Under the pieces are notes generated by a model. It had not been told where the DNA came from. It made no database searches and was given only the letters and a program-made list of their open reading frames with translations. From positions 298,755,466-298,819,465 of the forward strand of contig CM057009.1 in NCBI GenBank assembly GCA_029891345.1: 64,000 nucleotides of DNA. The letters are read 5' to 3'. The position numbers were made by a program, and so were the translations under genes. Positions 1-13,739 of this stretch are shown here, one piece after another. Each line of letters starts with the position of its first letter. The stretch's first letter is position 1. The DNA is from Dryococelus australis. Taxonomy: Eukaryota > Arthropoda > Insecta > Phasmatodea > Phasmatidae.

Positions 1-3000
1 ATTTGTCAGTTATTTCATCAATTTTGCACCGCTGCATTATTATATAAAATTGTTTTAATGAATTTGGACTAAATGCTTAGGCTTTTTTCTTTGCAGTCTA
101 TGTAGTGATCAATTTTTTAAGATCAGAGAAGTATTTTCGTTTAAAAGTGTGTTATAATGCAAAGTACAGAAACAAAAACGTTAGAAAAAGGCCAGGGAAA
201 AATATTATTTTTGTCTGGAAATCAGAGAGATGTCAGGGAATTTTCCAATGGAAATAGGTGGCAATCCTGGAGATGTAAAACTGCATAGTATTTTGTACTA
301 TCAAGCAGTAGCACAAACTGTCGCTATAATATATTTGTCACCATTAAATGCTCACTATTTTAGATATTGTAAACAAACTGTTTGGTATAAACGTACATGA
401 AGTAAATGTGCGTATTGAGTAATCGACAATTAGAAATTAAATCCAGCGACATACCGAGAAAAACTTTCACAAAATTTTATGCGTATAAATTTTCTAAATA
501 AGCTTATATATGTATTTTTGTTCCAAAGATATAGCTGCTTACCAAATATAGGTTAAAAGCTAACTATTCAGCTATAGCTAAACTTAAAGTTATGTGCAGC
601 TCTACTTATCCTTTATATTCGTTATTGTCTATACCGTCTGAAATGAAATTAATTCCTCTAACCCTAGTCATGGCTGAGTCTCGCCGTCTACAATTTCCGG
701 TAATATACACTTTATTCGTAGTAAAATTTACGAATTAGGGAATGTAATATTTATTCCTATAATTTATTGTAATGTTCTTTACCTCCCACAAATAGGTCTG
801 CAATCAAGAACACGATGAAATCGTAGCATTCCCTGCCTGCAGTTCGAAAGTAACCCTGTATCTGGAAGTTAGCCTAACAGTCTATTGTCTTGCTCATTTT
901 CAGTTTCTGTTTCTTTGCTACTGCAAGGCAAATGTTATCATCCCATTCACTAGTGACAAATTTGAAAATTTATTCGCGGGTTTTTTAAAACACTAGATTT
1001 CCCTAAGTATCTCCTACAACCCGACAAGTACTTGCTGCTGCTAAATTTGTCTGGAATAAAAGCGACTGTCGTAGAGGGTAGGTTTTTTTTTCCCATTTGC
1101 TTACATTCCTCTGAAAATTGACTCTGCTAGCCTGTACAACCGCGATGTTGTACTGAATTCATTGGCTAAAGAATTTGTCTATAGCTGAGCATAATTGCGT
1201 TGAGGAATTACTTGGCCTTGAAGATTTACAATATTTTCCTTATATATAGTTTTCATACATTTCATAGTTGTCACGATCAAATGGGGTACACTGTTGTGCG
1301 TAGTTTGTATCTCGTTGTTTATGCATGTCGTCTTTTAGTTGTGCATATATTATTTCGATTAATATGTCATATCACTGTTTCAGCTGAAATGTATGAGAAT
1401 AACGAGTTTCATTACAAGTTTCTACAAAATCACAAATTGCAACGCAGATATCAGTACAGAAGAAGAATTTAAATAATATATAGAAAATATTTTTTATCCA
1501 TTCGAAGAAAAACAAAATACAATCTACATTGATGTTCGTTGAAGTACGGTTTATTACACTCCAAAGTAACCTACTCTGATCTAAAACTCGGTACTGCTTT
1601 TCATTTTCGTATATAGGAACTCAGTGCACTTACGCATCATTATAAAAATATGTAAATATATTATCTAGAGAAAAACTTTTAACCAAGTAATGATTTTTCA
1701 AACATTTAAACTAAAGACAAATACGACACTATCTAGAAAAAATTCAAAACTAAACCAGAATTTACATTAAAATGTCATAAAACTGTTCATTACCTGCATT
1801 TACTATGTCGAACTTAAAACTCTAGAATGAGTACTGTGTGAATGCCCGTATGAACGCGTAGGCAAGCTTGCATCGCTTATAAAAGTAATACACGAATTTC
1901 CTTACATAAAATTCTGCTTCCTGGTGACATTTTATTCATCTTCTGATACTGCCTTCATCTGCAAGATGCTTCTCCAAACATTGTATGTATTGGAATAAAA
2001 TAATACTGTGTACAGTGCATATAAATTGTCAGAAAAGCAAACATTATTTCCGAAACTTAAAATGGCAATCTTAACGTATATAATATTTTTATAAAATGCG
2101 AGTACAGTAATCTGTATTGTCCTTCGTGCTTGGTGAAATTATTTACGTGTGATAATAATGTCCTTGAAACAATGCGGAAATTGACCACATGTTTTTAAAT
2201 ACAACATTGAATAATGTTTAGGCTACAATTTTTTAAAGAATGTGGCATCATACGTATAGGTACACTTTTAATTCGTATTAGTGGAAAACCGCTGATTCGC
2301 AATGAAATTAAACTGCTCGAATCAGTGAAAGTATATTCGCTTAGAATCGGTGGAAAACCAATTATTGTTCCAGTGAAACAATTTCTCTGATTTAATACAT
2401 TAAAACCAACTGCGTGCAGCGAATAAAATATTATTTATATTGAATTTAAGGACACCATTAAGAAAAAAAAAACATATTTCCAACATTCGCTGTTTATATT
2501 ATAGAATTTTGCATTTTTTCGATACCGAAGTAACAAACATTTTGTGGTGTCCGGGATTTGAACATAAAGCATCCAGCTTATAGACCATTATCTTACAAAC
2601 AGTGTTACCAAGTGAACGTTGTCGTCCGGAGGGAAAATATACTACGTATTATAATTATTTTTAGAAAATATGTAGCTTTGAATTACATACCAATTCTTTT
2701 CGGTTTAATATCATTGGTAAAATTAAGGATTGTTAAAGCCCTAATGTGTATATACAGTGACGATCACAAATATTCAAATGTCCTGTTCCTTTCACGATGT
2801 ATGTACAATAAGCAATTATGTTGACACACACATATGCGTCCAGCTGTTTTTTGTATTCCATTTCATCAAATTCAACAAATAAAAAACAATCCTTATAAAA
2901 GACACAAAGAAATATATTACACAAATGTAAATAAATGCACGTTTTCCGAGTCAGAAATGTTCATACGCACTTCGTACGAAGAACAAACGTTTTCGTATAT

Positions 3001-3038
3001 CAATATAAACAAAATAAATTCTCCATTTAATATTTAGC
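1..3038. other. AT-rich DNA, nothing recognised
   Basis: I see no gene, RNA or recognisable transposon here. Open frames are short (under about 90 codons), low in complexity and without family motifs, as expected by chance in AT-rich DNA. The base composition is similar to the rest of the non-repeat parts of the window. Confidence 0.6.
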
Positions 3039-3040
3039 AT

Positions 3041-3960
3041 GCCCTCACTTTTGCTTCAGAACTCTTCTCAAACGCGCTGGCATTGATTTTACTACCGCTT
3101 GTATGACACTGCGAGAGATATTGTTCCACACATGAAGGTTTTCTCCTTCAAGTCCCGCCGCGTGCTTGAAATATGTTTTCGTAGCTTTATGTTTAAATAT
3201 GCCTAAATAAGTTCTATTAAATTTAAGTTTGAGGGTTGGGCTGCAGTTTATATTATATGAGGATAATTATACATTATATATTAGTGTTGCACAGGATTTA
3301 TGCTTAGTACCATTATCCTGGTAAGATTTTCATTACTACATCAAGTTGTATGGCATTATGTAGCAAATTATGTTTAAACAGGTCAATATATTTTTTTGAT
3401 CTAATCGTCAATCTATAAACGTGAGTTTTACCTATGCCACATGCACTCATGCACCTCACACCATAACTGAACCCACGCCATTCTTGACGTTAGGATGAGA
3501 ATGTTGGGGATGTATCCCTTTATTGGATTTTCTCCACACTTTTGGTGGACTGTCATGATCGAAAACCTTGAATTTACTCTCATCTGGAAATATTACATCA
3601 GTCCAGTAATTATTCTGTAAATATACCTTCGTGAAGTTAAGTCTTCTTATAATTATATTTGCTTACATACGATTACTTCGGTGATGTTCTTGCATATTAC
3701 TTCGGTGATGTTCTTGCATTAAGCACTATAGTCACTATTGCTGGACACTCTTCTCATTATAATTGGCGACAGTGGCTTTGAAAGTATCTCGTAGGTCTCT
3801 TGTAATAGCACATGGATTGGTAAAAGATCTCTGACAAATTTGTTTCACAATATAACTTTCTTCTCGACGCGAAAGAACGTTTAGCCATCCACTCCTCGGT
3901 TTGTCTCAGCATGTTTGTACTTTTACACCATTTTAGGATACATTGCACAGTCGCCTAGAT
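3041..3960 (-). pseudogene. Decayed Tc1-like transposase
   Basis: Read on the minus strand, the interval gives the order of motifs of a Tc1/mariner-superfamily DDE transposase in broken frames. First, at about 3950-3740, comes a helix-turn-helix part whose frames include REESYIVKQICQ and ITRDLRDTFKATV. Next come the first catalytic aspartate in FPDESKF (about 3585-3570) and the VMVWGCMS strand (about 3455). A weak second-aspartate region (about 3320) and a WPPQSPDLN-like relic near 3240-3220 follow. Stops and frame changes interrupt it throughout, and the N-terminal DNA-binding start is not clear. It would have cut and pasted the element at TA sites. I did not find convincing terminal inverted repeats. 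This is a different, older Tc1 lineage from the one at 22.8-28.9 kb. Confidence 0.75.
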
Positions 3961-6108
3961 GGGAAGTACTACGAGAGTCATTAGAGCATACGAAAATATT
4001 TTTTACTTGTAGCAGTTTGTATGAATCCTTTGGGGTTTAATAATGTTTGTTTTTGTAAGATATTATTTTATGTCTTTGTATGTATGGACTCTGCGTGTTT
4101 CTCAAACCAACAATTTACTGAACCGATACACTTTGTTTTATTCGTTTTGATTTTTGTTTGTAAACATTCCCTGCAAAATGTCTGAAGTACATATACAGAA
4201 CAGCATGGTTTTTGTAAATCATTGATTGGTACTGTATGTCTTTTCTACCTCCCACTTCACACGCACTGAGATATAGTGCATTCAGTTTAACTGCACAAAC
4301 CCCCTTGTCAAGATCTTTTATTTTGTAAGATGGAGTGTTTCTGTCTACGCCATGGTCGCCTGCATTTTATAGGCCATTCACGATAAATGTAGCGATTTTT
4401 AAAGCCCTTTTATCTGGAATAATAGTCAATAAATATTTATCGCTTTAGCCTTGGGATTTTATTTCAGAGTGCGGTGGAATATACTCACTGTGTTTATTAC
4501 GTACATGGCCATATTTATTTAATAAGGTGGTTATAAGATAAAAATGGCTGAAAGAAAAAACGTAACTAATGCCTCAAGTGCTAGAAATAAACAATACGTG
4601 AACTGATTTCTCGCTTTATTTATGACGCGAATTCGTGCTACTTCACTTTCACTGTATTTTCACCGTAGTTATGACAGATATTTGCTTGGTATCTTGCCCG
4701 CATCGTCAGGGGCAATTAAAACGCCTCGCCATTCGCCACGCGCCTCGTAGCGTGAAGTAATGGGTTGTCGTAAATTCCGGACATTGACTCAAATGGATCT
4801 GTACACCTGGCAACCCTGCGAGTTTCTCGCTCTCTGTACACGTTTCCCTCTCTATCTTTGGATACGCTAACTGCATTTATAGCATCAGTTCAGCTACAGT
4901 GACATTCAGATATTACAATGTTTAGTATTTAAACATCCTATTAGAGATATGCTCTCACCGACTTTTTTAATCTGCATTTTTTGGTAGTATATTGCTATAA
5001 AATTGTCCCGTTGAATTAATAGTCTGTTTTTGTCTCTAGGATAACTGACATTTTAAAAATGTAATTTTTTTTGTTACATTAAAAAATTAAAACATCGAAT
5101 TCGTTACCATTATTTTTGCTGTATAAATCTTGCCAGAGTTGTTGGATTCAAATTGTTATCTCAAACAAATATCAAAATAACAGGGATAATTATTTCCTTA
5201 TGTTAAAGCTAAAAGGACAAACAAACGTAAGAAGAAACTTGTGCTGTCCATGAACGCCTCGGGGTAATAGACTGCATTCAACCATTTTTACCACTGTGTC
5301 TAATTTGTACTTCATTTTTACCACTTCGAAAAACTTAAGCAACCCATTATATTGTCATAGAGTTCATGTTGCTCAACCCTCGTTATATCGTTTTCTATGG
5401 CGATTGCCAAATATTTGTCTATTAACTCCCAATGTACATAACACAGTTTGTGTAAATTGATTTGCGTTGCCTGAGCATTTATAATAGTAATGCTACTGGA
5501 ATATTTTCAAATTCGAATAAAAGCTCAGGTTTGTTGGGAAACGAAATATAAAGAAACGACCTCGCCATTGTTATAACATGTTATTTTAGCAGTTCTTAAC
5601 ATGATTCGCAAATTTATACTTTTGATTATTCTGTTTCCAAGAAATCAATTAAATATTTCTACTCAAAGATAGTTACTGTGCAGATAGAACTGGTTTCATA
5701 TACCAATTCTCTCTTTATTGAAAATGACGTGTGAGATTATTAACCGCGGAATAAAGTGTAATAACACATTATGTATGTACAGAGAACCTCATAGTAAAAC
5801 AAAACATAGCGTGGCATATTTCACTGACTATTTAATTATTTAACCGGCTTGGATTTAATAAATGTTTGTTGTGAATGTAAGAAACAATTTTTTTTGTCAG
5901 TAAGACAGGTTAATTTTTATCAATACTTTTTCGTTTCGTAAGTTCACAAAACATCGTCGAAAAAACATTCGAACCTTCTTCATTTTCTTAGGGATTTGAA
6001 TTTGGACAATTTCTGATATGGGTTTTAGGTATTTATATAACCAACCGTTTAAAGTAAAGGCCATGGCTATGTCTTATCGAATCACTGAGCTATTGATAAG
6101 TTTTCCAA
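3961..6108. other. Unannotated AT-rich DNA
   Basis: No gene recognised. A slightly GC-richer patch lies at about 4620-4860 (phrases such as cgcctcgccattcgcc) and has no coding signature. The part adjoining 3960 may be the degraded 5' end of the Tc1 relic. Confidence 0.5.
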
Positions 6109-6109
6109 A

Positions 6110-6590
6110 TTACATTTTACTTTTTTTGTCCCCTAAGGTAATGACTTTCAAAAAATGAACAACAATTAATTTTTAGGCATTTGTATAGGTCGCCTTTTGA
6201 AATATACAAAATAACAATATATTATCGCTTTAATGCGCAATTATGGAGACGTCGATAGCATATTTGAACACTTTTCACCCTCTTAATGATTAAATTTTAA
6301 AATATTTATATATGTTATCGTTTAAAGTTAAGAACATAGCGATATCTCATTCGGATAATAAAATATTGAGGGATCCTCGGACATATATTGTCCCACTTTT
6401 CACCTTCTCAGTTGTTGGATTTCAAATAATCCTGAAATCAGTTTTGTGGTATATGGTTAGGGTAAATTTTTAAGCTAAAAGCACAATCATACCTCGTCGG
6501 ATTAATCAACTATTGAGGAGAAGTCCTCAAAAACAGGATTTACCTCTTTTCACACTCTTAGGGGTTAAATTTTGAAAAATCCTTTCTCAG
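6110..6590. repeat. Diverged tandem repeat with CTTTTCACCCTCTTAG motif
   Basis: A conserved block (CTTTTCAC followed within ten bases by a TTAAATTTT-like stretch) recurs at about 6271, 6396 and 6546. A weaker version lies near 6120. Spacing is about 125-150 bp and the units are strongly diverged. No coding potential. Confidence 0.55.
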
Positions 6591-9250
6591 TGGTTGCATG
6601 CATCCAGAAGGAAAGCAAACACTACATTTTCTAACTTTGCATATAGCCGTTTTGTCTGCATATTGGTGAATGAGTCAGTCAGTTGGTAACTCCATTGTGT
6701 ACACATATATTTTAATTCAAGAATTTAAAATAAATTTCTTGTTATCGTTTTAGTTCGACGGTACAGTAGATTGTTTCATCAAATGTTCAAATTTCGTCAA
6801 AACAGAACATCACTTATCCAAATACATTTACATAAACAAAGGGTTAATCAGGCAGCAGCCTCAAATCCTACATGATGATATTGTGAAAAATTGAACTTGA
6901 ACTGTCGTATTATAAATGCAATAAACAAATTAGTTCTGTTAATTTCAGGAAGACCATGGAAAGAGGGATATCATAAAAATGTATCATGAATAGAAATTTG
7001 CTTTTACCTTCATTTCCGGTCCAAATATAACTACATGCTGTATATCATCCTATCATGTGCGTCCAGTGCGAGTCCTGTCATATTATGTTGTTTTCAGCTA
7101 CACAAAATATGATAAATATTTAATCTACCCGTTTAAGTATATTTGTTTTGACAATTTTAATACAGGATTCACGAACGTGGTTCTATGTTACTAATTATGG
7201 ATTACTGATAATCTGTCGTTTTGGTTCTGTAGCAGGCATATCTAATGGCTTTTGTAACCTTGGAATTGTTAGATTTTTACCTTGAAAATTCTACAGGTAA
7301 CACTAAAGAAACATAAAATTCTACATCGAGTTCTAAGCATATCAATAAAAATAACAAAAAAAAAAACCTTCCCTCGCTTTACAATTACGGTTTAATGGAC
7401 ATAATCTTGGAATTGGTTGTTTATTGGGCAGTCAACGAATAATTCAACAAATCTGGAACCCTGCATGACGAAAGCTTAGCTGATGACTAGTTATCTGTAT
7501 ATTATATACTTATTCATTAAAATGTATGTAACAGTGATCTCCAAATATCGTCTTGCAGGACAATGATGATTATACCCTTTGCGATTCGAAGACGTAATTT
7601 CAAAGACTTGTGAAGAATTCGCTTGCTGCATGTTAACCTAATTGCCATTTTGCGGAAGTGGTAACTGTGAGTAAAATTGTAGCTCTGAGAAACGTAGCGA
7701 ACTGTAATATATATTGTATACAGTACATATTCGAAATATCAGCTAGTAATTAGTGTGTTTGGGTCTGAGAGACGGTAGCGAACAGCGAACATCACTGTAC
7801 TCCACGCCATCGAAACGGCAGTGAAACACTTAGATCTGCGAGGGACCCACGTAGACAGGCAGGCTACTACAACAGCCTGGCCAACTTGGCCTCCGCCATC
7901 TAACTACTGTATATGCACTGGCACCTGCCTTGAGCTCTGCACACATTGCTGCGTGTACGACCCGTAATAATGACACCACATACGGTATGTTTCTTTACGT
8001 CGCCTGTATATTGTAAGTTAGGGAATCGCATTCCTGACTTCATACACTACACACAAAACGAAACAATCATGACGTGTGAATTCATTGTGAATATAAGCAT
8101 AAATAGGACTCGAACATGATTACGTAATATATTGTCCCCATGCCAGAGATCAGTAAATATGTTTTGTACTCGTTGAGAAGCAAGAATATTACTTATTACC
8201 GCATATTTTAGAGAAGGCAACAAAAGCAACGCAACATTTTGGAGAGTGATTCCAGTAGAGAATTTTGTGTGTGGCGTTACCTAAATTATCTCTCAAGTGG
8301 AGGCAAACTTTCTTCCGCCATACTTGTAATTCTCATGGTTTTCTTCCGCGTTAGAGTATGAAACATGAAGTCAAACTGAACATTTTAGTTTAAACGGTAT
8401 CTCATTGCATCGCTGAACCAAGAAAATGTTAAGTACATATCATTAAGCTATATTCTTTAGGTACTAACGAAAATAATGACATCCACAAAAAATTCTGTGA
8501 AACCAAGACATGCGAGGAAACCTAACAGGGTACGCCCCTAGTTGTACGAAACACTTTCTGAAGCCATTAAAACATTAACAAAAGAAAACTTGATACTCAG
8601 CTTATAATATTTACATCATTTATTTATTATTTCTTAAGAAAATTTATTTTCTGTCGTAAACAATTTATTTCCAAAATAGTGTGGTGCTGCTGAATTTAAC
8701 GGTTGTTTAATAATTCTAAATAAAGGGTTTTTCAACCATATTTTCTTCATTAACTAGAAACATTAAATTTAAACTTAAGATACTTTCCTTGGGAAAATGG
8801 GCTTATGTAAACATGCAAATGTCTGTCTGTATGTCCGCTATAATAACATTCGAACCCGTGAAACATATTTCACCATATACAGTACACATAAAACTTAGTA
8901 AAGACATCCAACTTTACAATGATCTGCTAAGACGTTTTAAAATCTGGGGAATTATTTTACTAGATAATACCAAATCTTGTATTTTCACAGTTAATCATGT
9001 ACGTCTTTAATCTAGGAAGTTACGTTCTTATTGGTTCACCACTGTGGAAAGTAGCACATCATGAAAACAATAATCTTTTACATCATATCTTGGAAATTAC
9101 ACTCTATATTCCTGCCACATTTTGAAAGTAAATAGTACCTTTAAGGTACTATTTACCTTCAAGATTAATGTGGAACTTACTATATTTTCAAAACCGTGCC
9201 AAATATTTCTTTTTAAATTTGATATATATGTATATGTGTGTATGTTTAAT
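6591..9250. other. Unannotated DNA
   Basis: No gene or mobile element recognised. At about 7680-7800 two short similar phrases occur (ctctgagaaacgtagcgaac and gtctgagagacggtagcgaa), about 90 bp apart, which suggests an old local duplication. Open frames such as 8789-9010 have no recognisable content. Confidence 0.5.
9128..9156. repeat. Perfect 14-bp palindrome with 1-nt centre
   Basis: The arm gtaaatagtacctt (9128-9141) is followed, after one t, by its exact reverse complement (9143-9156). Allowing one mismatch, the symmetry extends to 9124-9160. It could extrude as a hairpin. No neighbouring element explains it. Confidence 0.85.
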
Positions 9251-9324
9251 TATCCCCACACATGAATATCATCTAATTGAAAATTTGATGTGAAGAACGT
9301 ATCACCTAAACATTAAATATGCCA

Positions 9325-9880
9325 ATAAATAACCAATTTCGTTCACCTTTTTGTAATATAGCGCAACACGAAAAACTATTGTATCGTAACTCGGAAAACA
9401 ATCTACACATTCTTACCAAATTTGACAAACAAGATGAACGCTGATATGAATTAATTAAGCCAGGCATTTATTTTTAAATTGGTGACAATATAGACATTTT
9501 GATAACTATACTGTGTCTATGAAACGATATGACCAATTTCAACCAAACTTTGTATACTCTTATCTAATACTATATATGCCATGTTAACATATGCGATTTA
9601 AATGTGCCAGAAACTTGTTTTCGACATGGTGACTACATAAATATTTTAGGTTCATTTGGTGTACAGTGTACCATACTGTTTGGCCAATTCCAACCAAACT
9701 TGGTGTGTTGAACGTATCCTCTACATGTATAAAACATGCTGGTACATTGTATCTTTTGTCCACCATATTGTAAGGTAGCACTACACGACAATATATTGTT
9801 TCAAATGTGGGGAAAAAATTTACCTATTACTACCTAATTTGGCAAACACGAATCAACACGGTGATCAAATAAACATATAT
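9325..9880. repeat. Diverged tandem repeat, CCAATTTCAACCAAACTT type
   Basis: The phrase ccaatttcaaccaaactt at about 9531 returns as ccaattccaaccaaactt at about 9685 and more weakly at 9333. The 110 bp from about 9359 (gcaacacgaaaaactattgt, then accaaatttgacaaac) resemble those from about 9777 (ctacacgacaatatattgt, then acctaatttggcaaac). The units are roughly 150-200 bp and strongly diverged. Confidence 0.55.
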
Positions 9881-10099
9881 GTTTCACGTTGGTCGGTCAC
9901 TTATTTTTAAAATGGCGGCCATACGAATATTTTGATTACTTATCTGTAACCACGGAACAGTGTAACCGAGAAACGAAAAAACAAGGAGCAGGAGGGAGGT
10001 GTCCATACAATTTTGAAATATTGCACACGTACTAGTGAATGTTATCGGAAATTCGGAAATTTGATCGACATAACACAGCGCATTGAAAATAAACATTCA

Positions 10100-12630
10100 A
10101 ATGAAATGCGGGTTTATCAGTGCTTTAAGCAAAACATGTTATACATTACAAAATATCAGGAAGAATTACTTTCTGGGTCCATATTGGTAGGTTAAATGTT
10201 GTTTAACATAAAATAATACAAGAATGATCAAAGTCATTCAGTTTAACTTTCTTTTTATCGTTGATAAAGTGGGTACTTATACGTTCAAATATATGTCTCT
10301 TAGAGTTTAATTGTAGGCATATTCTCAGGTAGTAAAATACCAACACAAAGAATCAAAACATGTTTTGTAGAACATTTTATTGTCTACACAAATTCCCACG
10401 CAGAAAAATGTATTGTAGCTGTTTGTTAAAAACTGGATTAATTTATTTAATCGGCAACCATTTAGCAATGAGAGACATTGTACAACTAAGATGCCCGAGG
10501 GCATACCACTTGTTTTCTGACAGGTTTGACAAGTTCAAGTGCCAGATTTCAAAACTTTATAAGTTAGTTCACTTAATCGTCCTAAATGTGTATATTTCCT
10601 TCGCTTTATACGATAAATTTTACAAAGCACGGCCCTCTAGGAAATTGAAGAACGGGGGTGAAAGACGTATCTATGGCCTTCTGCGATACTGTAGTCCAAA
10701 CATATTGACGTAAGTTGCAGCGTTTGTTTCGCTGCTGCATGCATCTCCGACCTGAAACGTCACCTCCTCGCTCGCTTAACACAGAAGTAGGAATTGTAAT
10801 ATTTGATTATCATGGCTTTATTGGGCAGTCTGCATTCAAACATTTGACATAAAATGGCATTAAAACCACTGACTTGGATAGAAGTAGGGCCTCGGCTTCT
10901 ACATGGCGGTATTAATGGACGCTAGGTTATTTGCCTTACTTGCTGATTTAACGATGCACTAAAATAAAAGTAAAATAACATTAATGCGTAGCTTTACGTT
11001 TCTCTTGTCGCTTTAAAAAAATAAAAGTAAAAGTTATTCCTCTGGGAATACCAGCTCGCCAAGAAAAGGGATGTGATTTTTATAATATTTAATCGCTTAT
11101 AGGAGCTGTAGTGTTGTAACTGTCATACTACTAGCCTCGTCCCACGACAAACCGGGGTCAAATCCGTATTTTCATGTGTAGGAAACATGGCGGATGTTTC
11201 TGTTGGCCGGTGTGTAGTGTCGGGGTACTCCCGATACTCAGTTTTCTGTAGATGCTCCATCTATAACTCTCTTCACCACTATCAGCTCTGAAGACCTTAG
11301 TTGCTAAGCACCCCTTATGTCTCTCTTATGTCACTGGTGTTAACTTAAGACTGTGTTTCACCTACATGCAGTATATCACATCTACATTGATCGTTCAAAG
11401 ATTTACAATACACTGATCATCTCCGTTCTCAATTAATGTTAATTTTGTATCCATTGAATGTCATATGTTACTTGCAGATGCCACTTAGATATGACGTGAA
11501 ATACGGGGTTTGTACGTGCCATACGAAAGTTTTCCTATTATGTTTTAACTTGCCGACTGAATGATGATCATGTTCGGAACCATGAGTCTTTGTGGGACTT
11601 TTTTTTCTTATGAAACTCGCAAATACTCAGTTTCGGTTAATCTTGTGGTCTGTAATACACAGACACAATTTCCCTTGTTGCTGTTAATACTTTCCGCCCT
11701 ACAATTAAATATTTGGTAAGAAAATTAAAAACAAGTAAAAAAATGTAAAATAGATTATATATGACATGAAAAAGTATATAGGAAAAATTACAATGCACTT
11801 GCAGTGTATTACATCATTTAGTCAAACTATATTTTTGGTAATCTAAGGTATACGTGTAACTGTGAATAAATACGTAATTAAAAACAATCTCAGCATGTTT
11901 GCACCCTAACTTTGCTTTCCAAAGATATTTTTGCATGATAAAATAATGAAGTCTATTTTATTTCTTAAGTGAGAATTTGTTTGAGTAAATAAGCCTAGTA
12001 TACGTATTTTTATACAAGGTATGCCTAGTGCCGAGACAAAACGAACAAGCAGTTAGGTGGTTTCCCCCATTCAACCGCTTCATAGTCCGGCTGGCTCTGT
12101 GAGGTTCCCACTGCTTGCAGCTCGCACTACTGTGCGCGCCAGACATCGTGGCCCTTGAGCTCCCTCGTACGTCAGTAATGGGCAGGACACGGACGGGAGC
12201 TGCAGAGGGCGGAAATTACTAACAGCGCGGTTATCTATACTCTTTACTAAAAGCATTTTCCAGGGTGTCCGTTGGATGATTTCACTCTAAAGCCTGGTTC
12301 AGTTCACATTCTTACCGATTACGCCAACCGAAGCTGTCCAAATGTAAACAGATATTCACCATTGCCATTTTCGTGCATGGGTAAAAGCTCAGTTTACGAA
12401 TACAAGATTACGATATAAATGCATTACAAGGAATTCGAAGATAAATATATTTTTACATTATTGTTTGGTAATCAGAAAATGTTACAAATATTTTATGAAA
12501 TAGGTAAGATTTTAAAGTTATCTCAGAGATACGTTTCTGAAAGAAAGACTCCATACTTGTTTAGTATCTTGCACATAGAGACGATGACGCATGTGATACG
12601 CGTGCCTGGGTCGTTCTCAGCGTCTCGCCC
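10100..12630. other. Unannotated DNA
   Basis: The longest open frame (10360-10713, plus) has 117 codons and no recognisable domain, so I do not call it a gene. A GC-richer stretch at about 12040-12240 contains a phrase resembling one at 13390 (see the repeat entry there). I see no splice-supported exon. Confidence 0.45.
12108..12165 (+). repeat. Dispersed repeat copy related to 13385-13425
   Basis: The stretch around ctactgtgcgcgccagacat (about 12128) matches ctactgtctgcgccagacat at about 13387 in the same orientation, and the similarity continues for about 30 bp. It is probably a fragment of a dispersed element that I cannot name. Confidence 0.35.
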
Positions 12631-12639
12631 TTCTGGATC

Positions 12640-12924
12640 AAATACGTCCTGGTAGACGGAATGCTTAATGAGCGAGTAAAGAGCTTTGGGTGGCTCTTAA
12701 CACCGAGGTCTTGAGAGCCCGTTATGGTAAAGCGAGATGAGTATGGAGCAGCGCCGGAATGCAAGGGTGGGGGAAATGGGAGATCAGTGATAAAACACGG
12801 CGACCAGCGGTATCGTCCTGTACGCTTCCCACATGCGAAAATCCGGAGGCGATCTGGCCGGAAATCGAAACCGGTTCGCCATGGTGGGAGGAGAGTATTC
12901 TAACCACTAAACCACCGCTGCCCC
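12640..12924 (-). mobile_element. tRNA-derived SINE, copy A
   Basis: On the minus strand the element begins at 12924 with a tRNA-like head. The A-box-like segment GTGGTTTAGTGGTTAG is followed about 35 bases on by a B-box-like segment (GGTTTCGATTTCC), which is an internal RNA polymerase III promoter. The head most resembles tRNA-Glu-like SINE heads. A unique body follows (reading through 12860-12700) that is shared with the copies ending at 17363 and 61908. No protein is encoded. Its mobilisation would need a LINE reverse transcriptase. The 3' limit is uncertain and no poly(A) tail was fixed. Confidence 0.8.
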
Positions 12925-13384
12925 ACGAATGATTAATGTTCACTATCGAATTATAGTTACGTCTTATATACCCAATGACGCCGTAACAGCAAATATGTAC
13001 TGACAAACTAAAACCAAGCGTCTTTAAGTGTATTAATATCAGCGCAACGTTTTAAACGGGCCTGACTGCCTAAAAGTGCTCACTTTAAATAATATTTTAT
13101 TAACAGGAATAAAAACAATGTAGCTGATGAAACCAGTTTAAAAGAATAGACGAAAATATTACTTTGCCATGCCATGAACTGAAGATAATGCAGGAAAATT
13201 ATCTCTAAACTTTAAGCGCTAAAAATATTTCGAAAAGAGATGACACTGCACGTTCAGTTGCAGGGATATTTGTACGAGAAAGACTGAAAGCTTTCCATAG
13301 CCCTATAATATTGTTTAGGCCTAGTTAAAGAGTAGACATATATACGCTCGCTCCACCAGGTCCGCGTCAGCGTTCAAGAAGCAA

Positions 13385-13425
13385 GCTACTGTCTGCGCCA
13401 GACATTGTGACACTTATTTGAACGT
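13385..13425 (+). repeat. Dispersed repeat copy related to 12108-12165
   Basis: This is the partner of the copy near 12128; both contain a TGCGCCAGACAT-like core. The surrounding 13330-13500 is GC-richer than its neighbours. The element family is unknown. Confidence 0.35.
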
Positions 13426-13739
13426 GGGTGAGGGGGTTTGTTGGGAAGAGGTGAAACAACTACGTACGCGGCTCTGGCTTTGTAGCATCCGGCTTAGAAA
13501 CATTACTCCACCACACGCAGTTTAAATGCTGATTTTTATTTAAATAGATGTCGGTGAATGTTTAGGAATATATAAGAAGGCTATTTATAGAATTTGAAAG
13601 GGAAGTAGTAAAAAGTATGAGTAGGTGTTGTGACCGCGAGGTTAGGTATAAATGTTAAGGCATGCCGATCAACAAAGCCGCTGATAGGGTGGCCAACTAT
13701 TTTGGCATCAGTGACATGTTTATCCAAAGGGTTTATGAA

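Noticed and set aside
10360-10713. 117-codon plus-strand frame in otherwise empty DNA
   Set aside because: No domain, no splice support and unremarkable composition. A lone frame of this size is expected by chance in 64 kb.
12880-12924. Possible tRNA gene
   Set aside because: A- and B-box-like words are present but the cloverleaf is degenerate. The same head plus a shared body recurs twice more, so it is a SINE.
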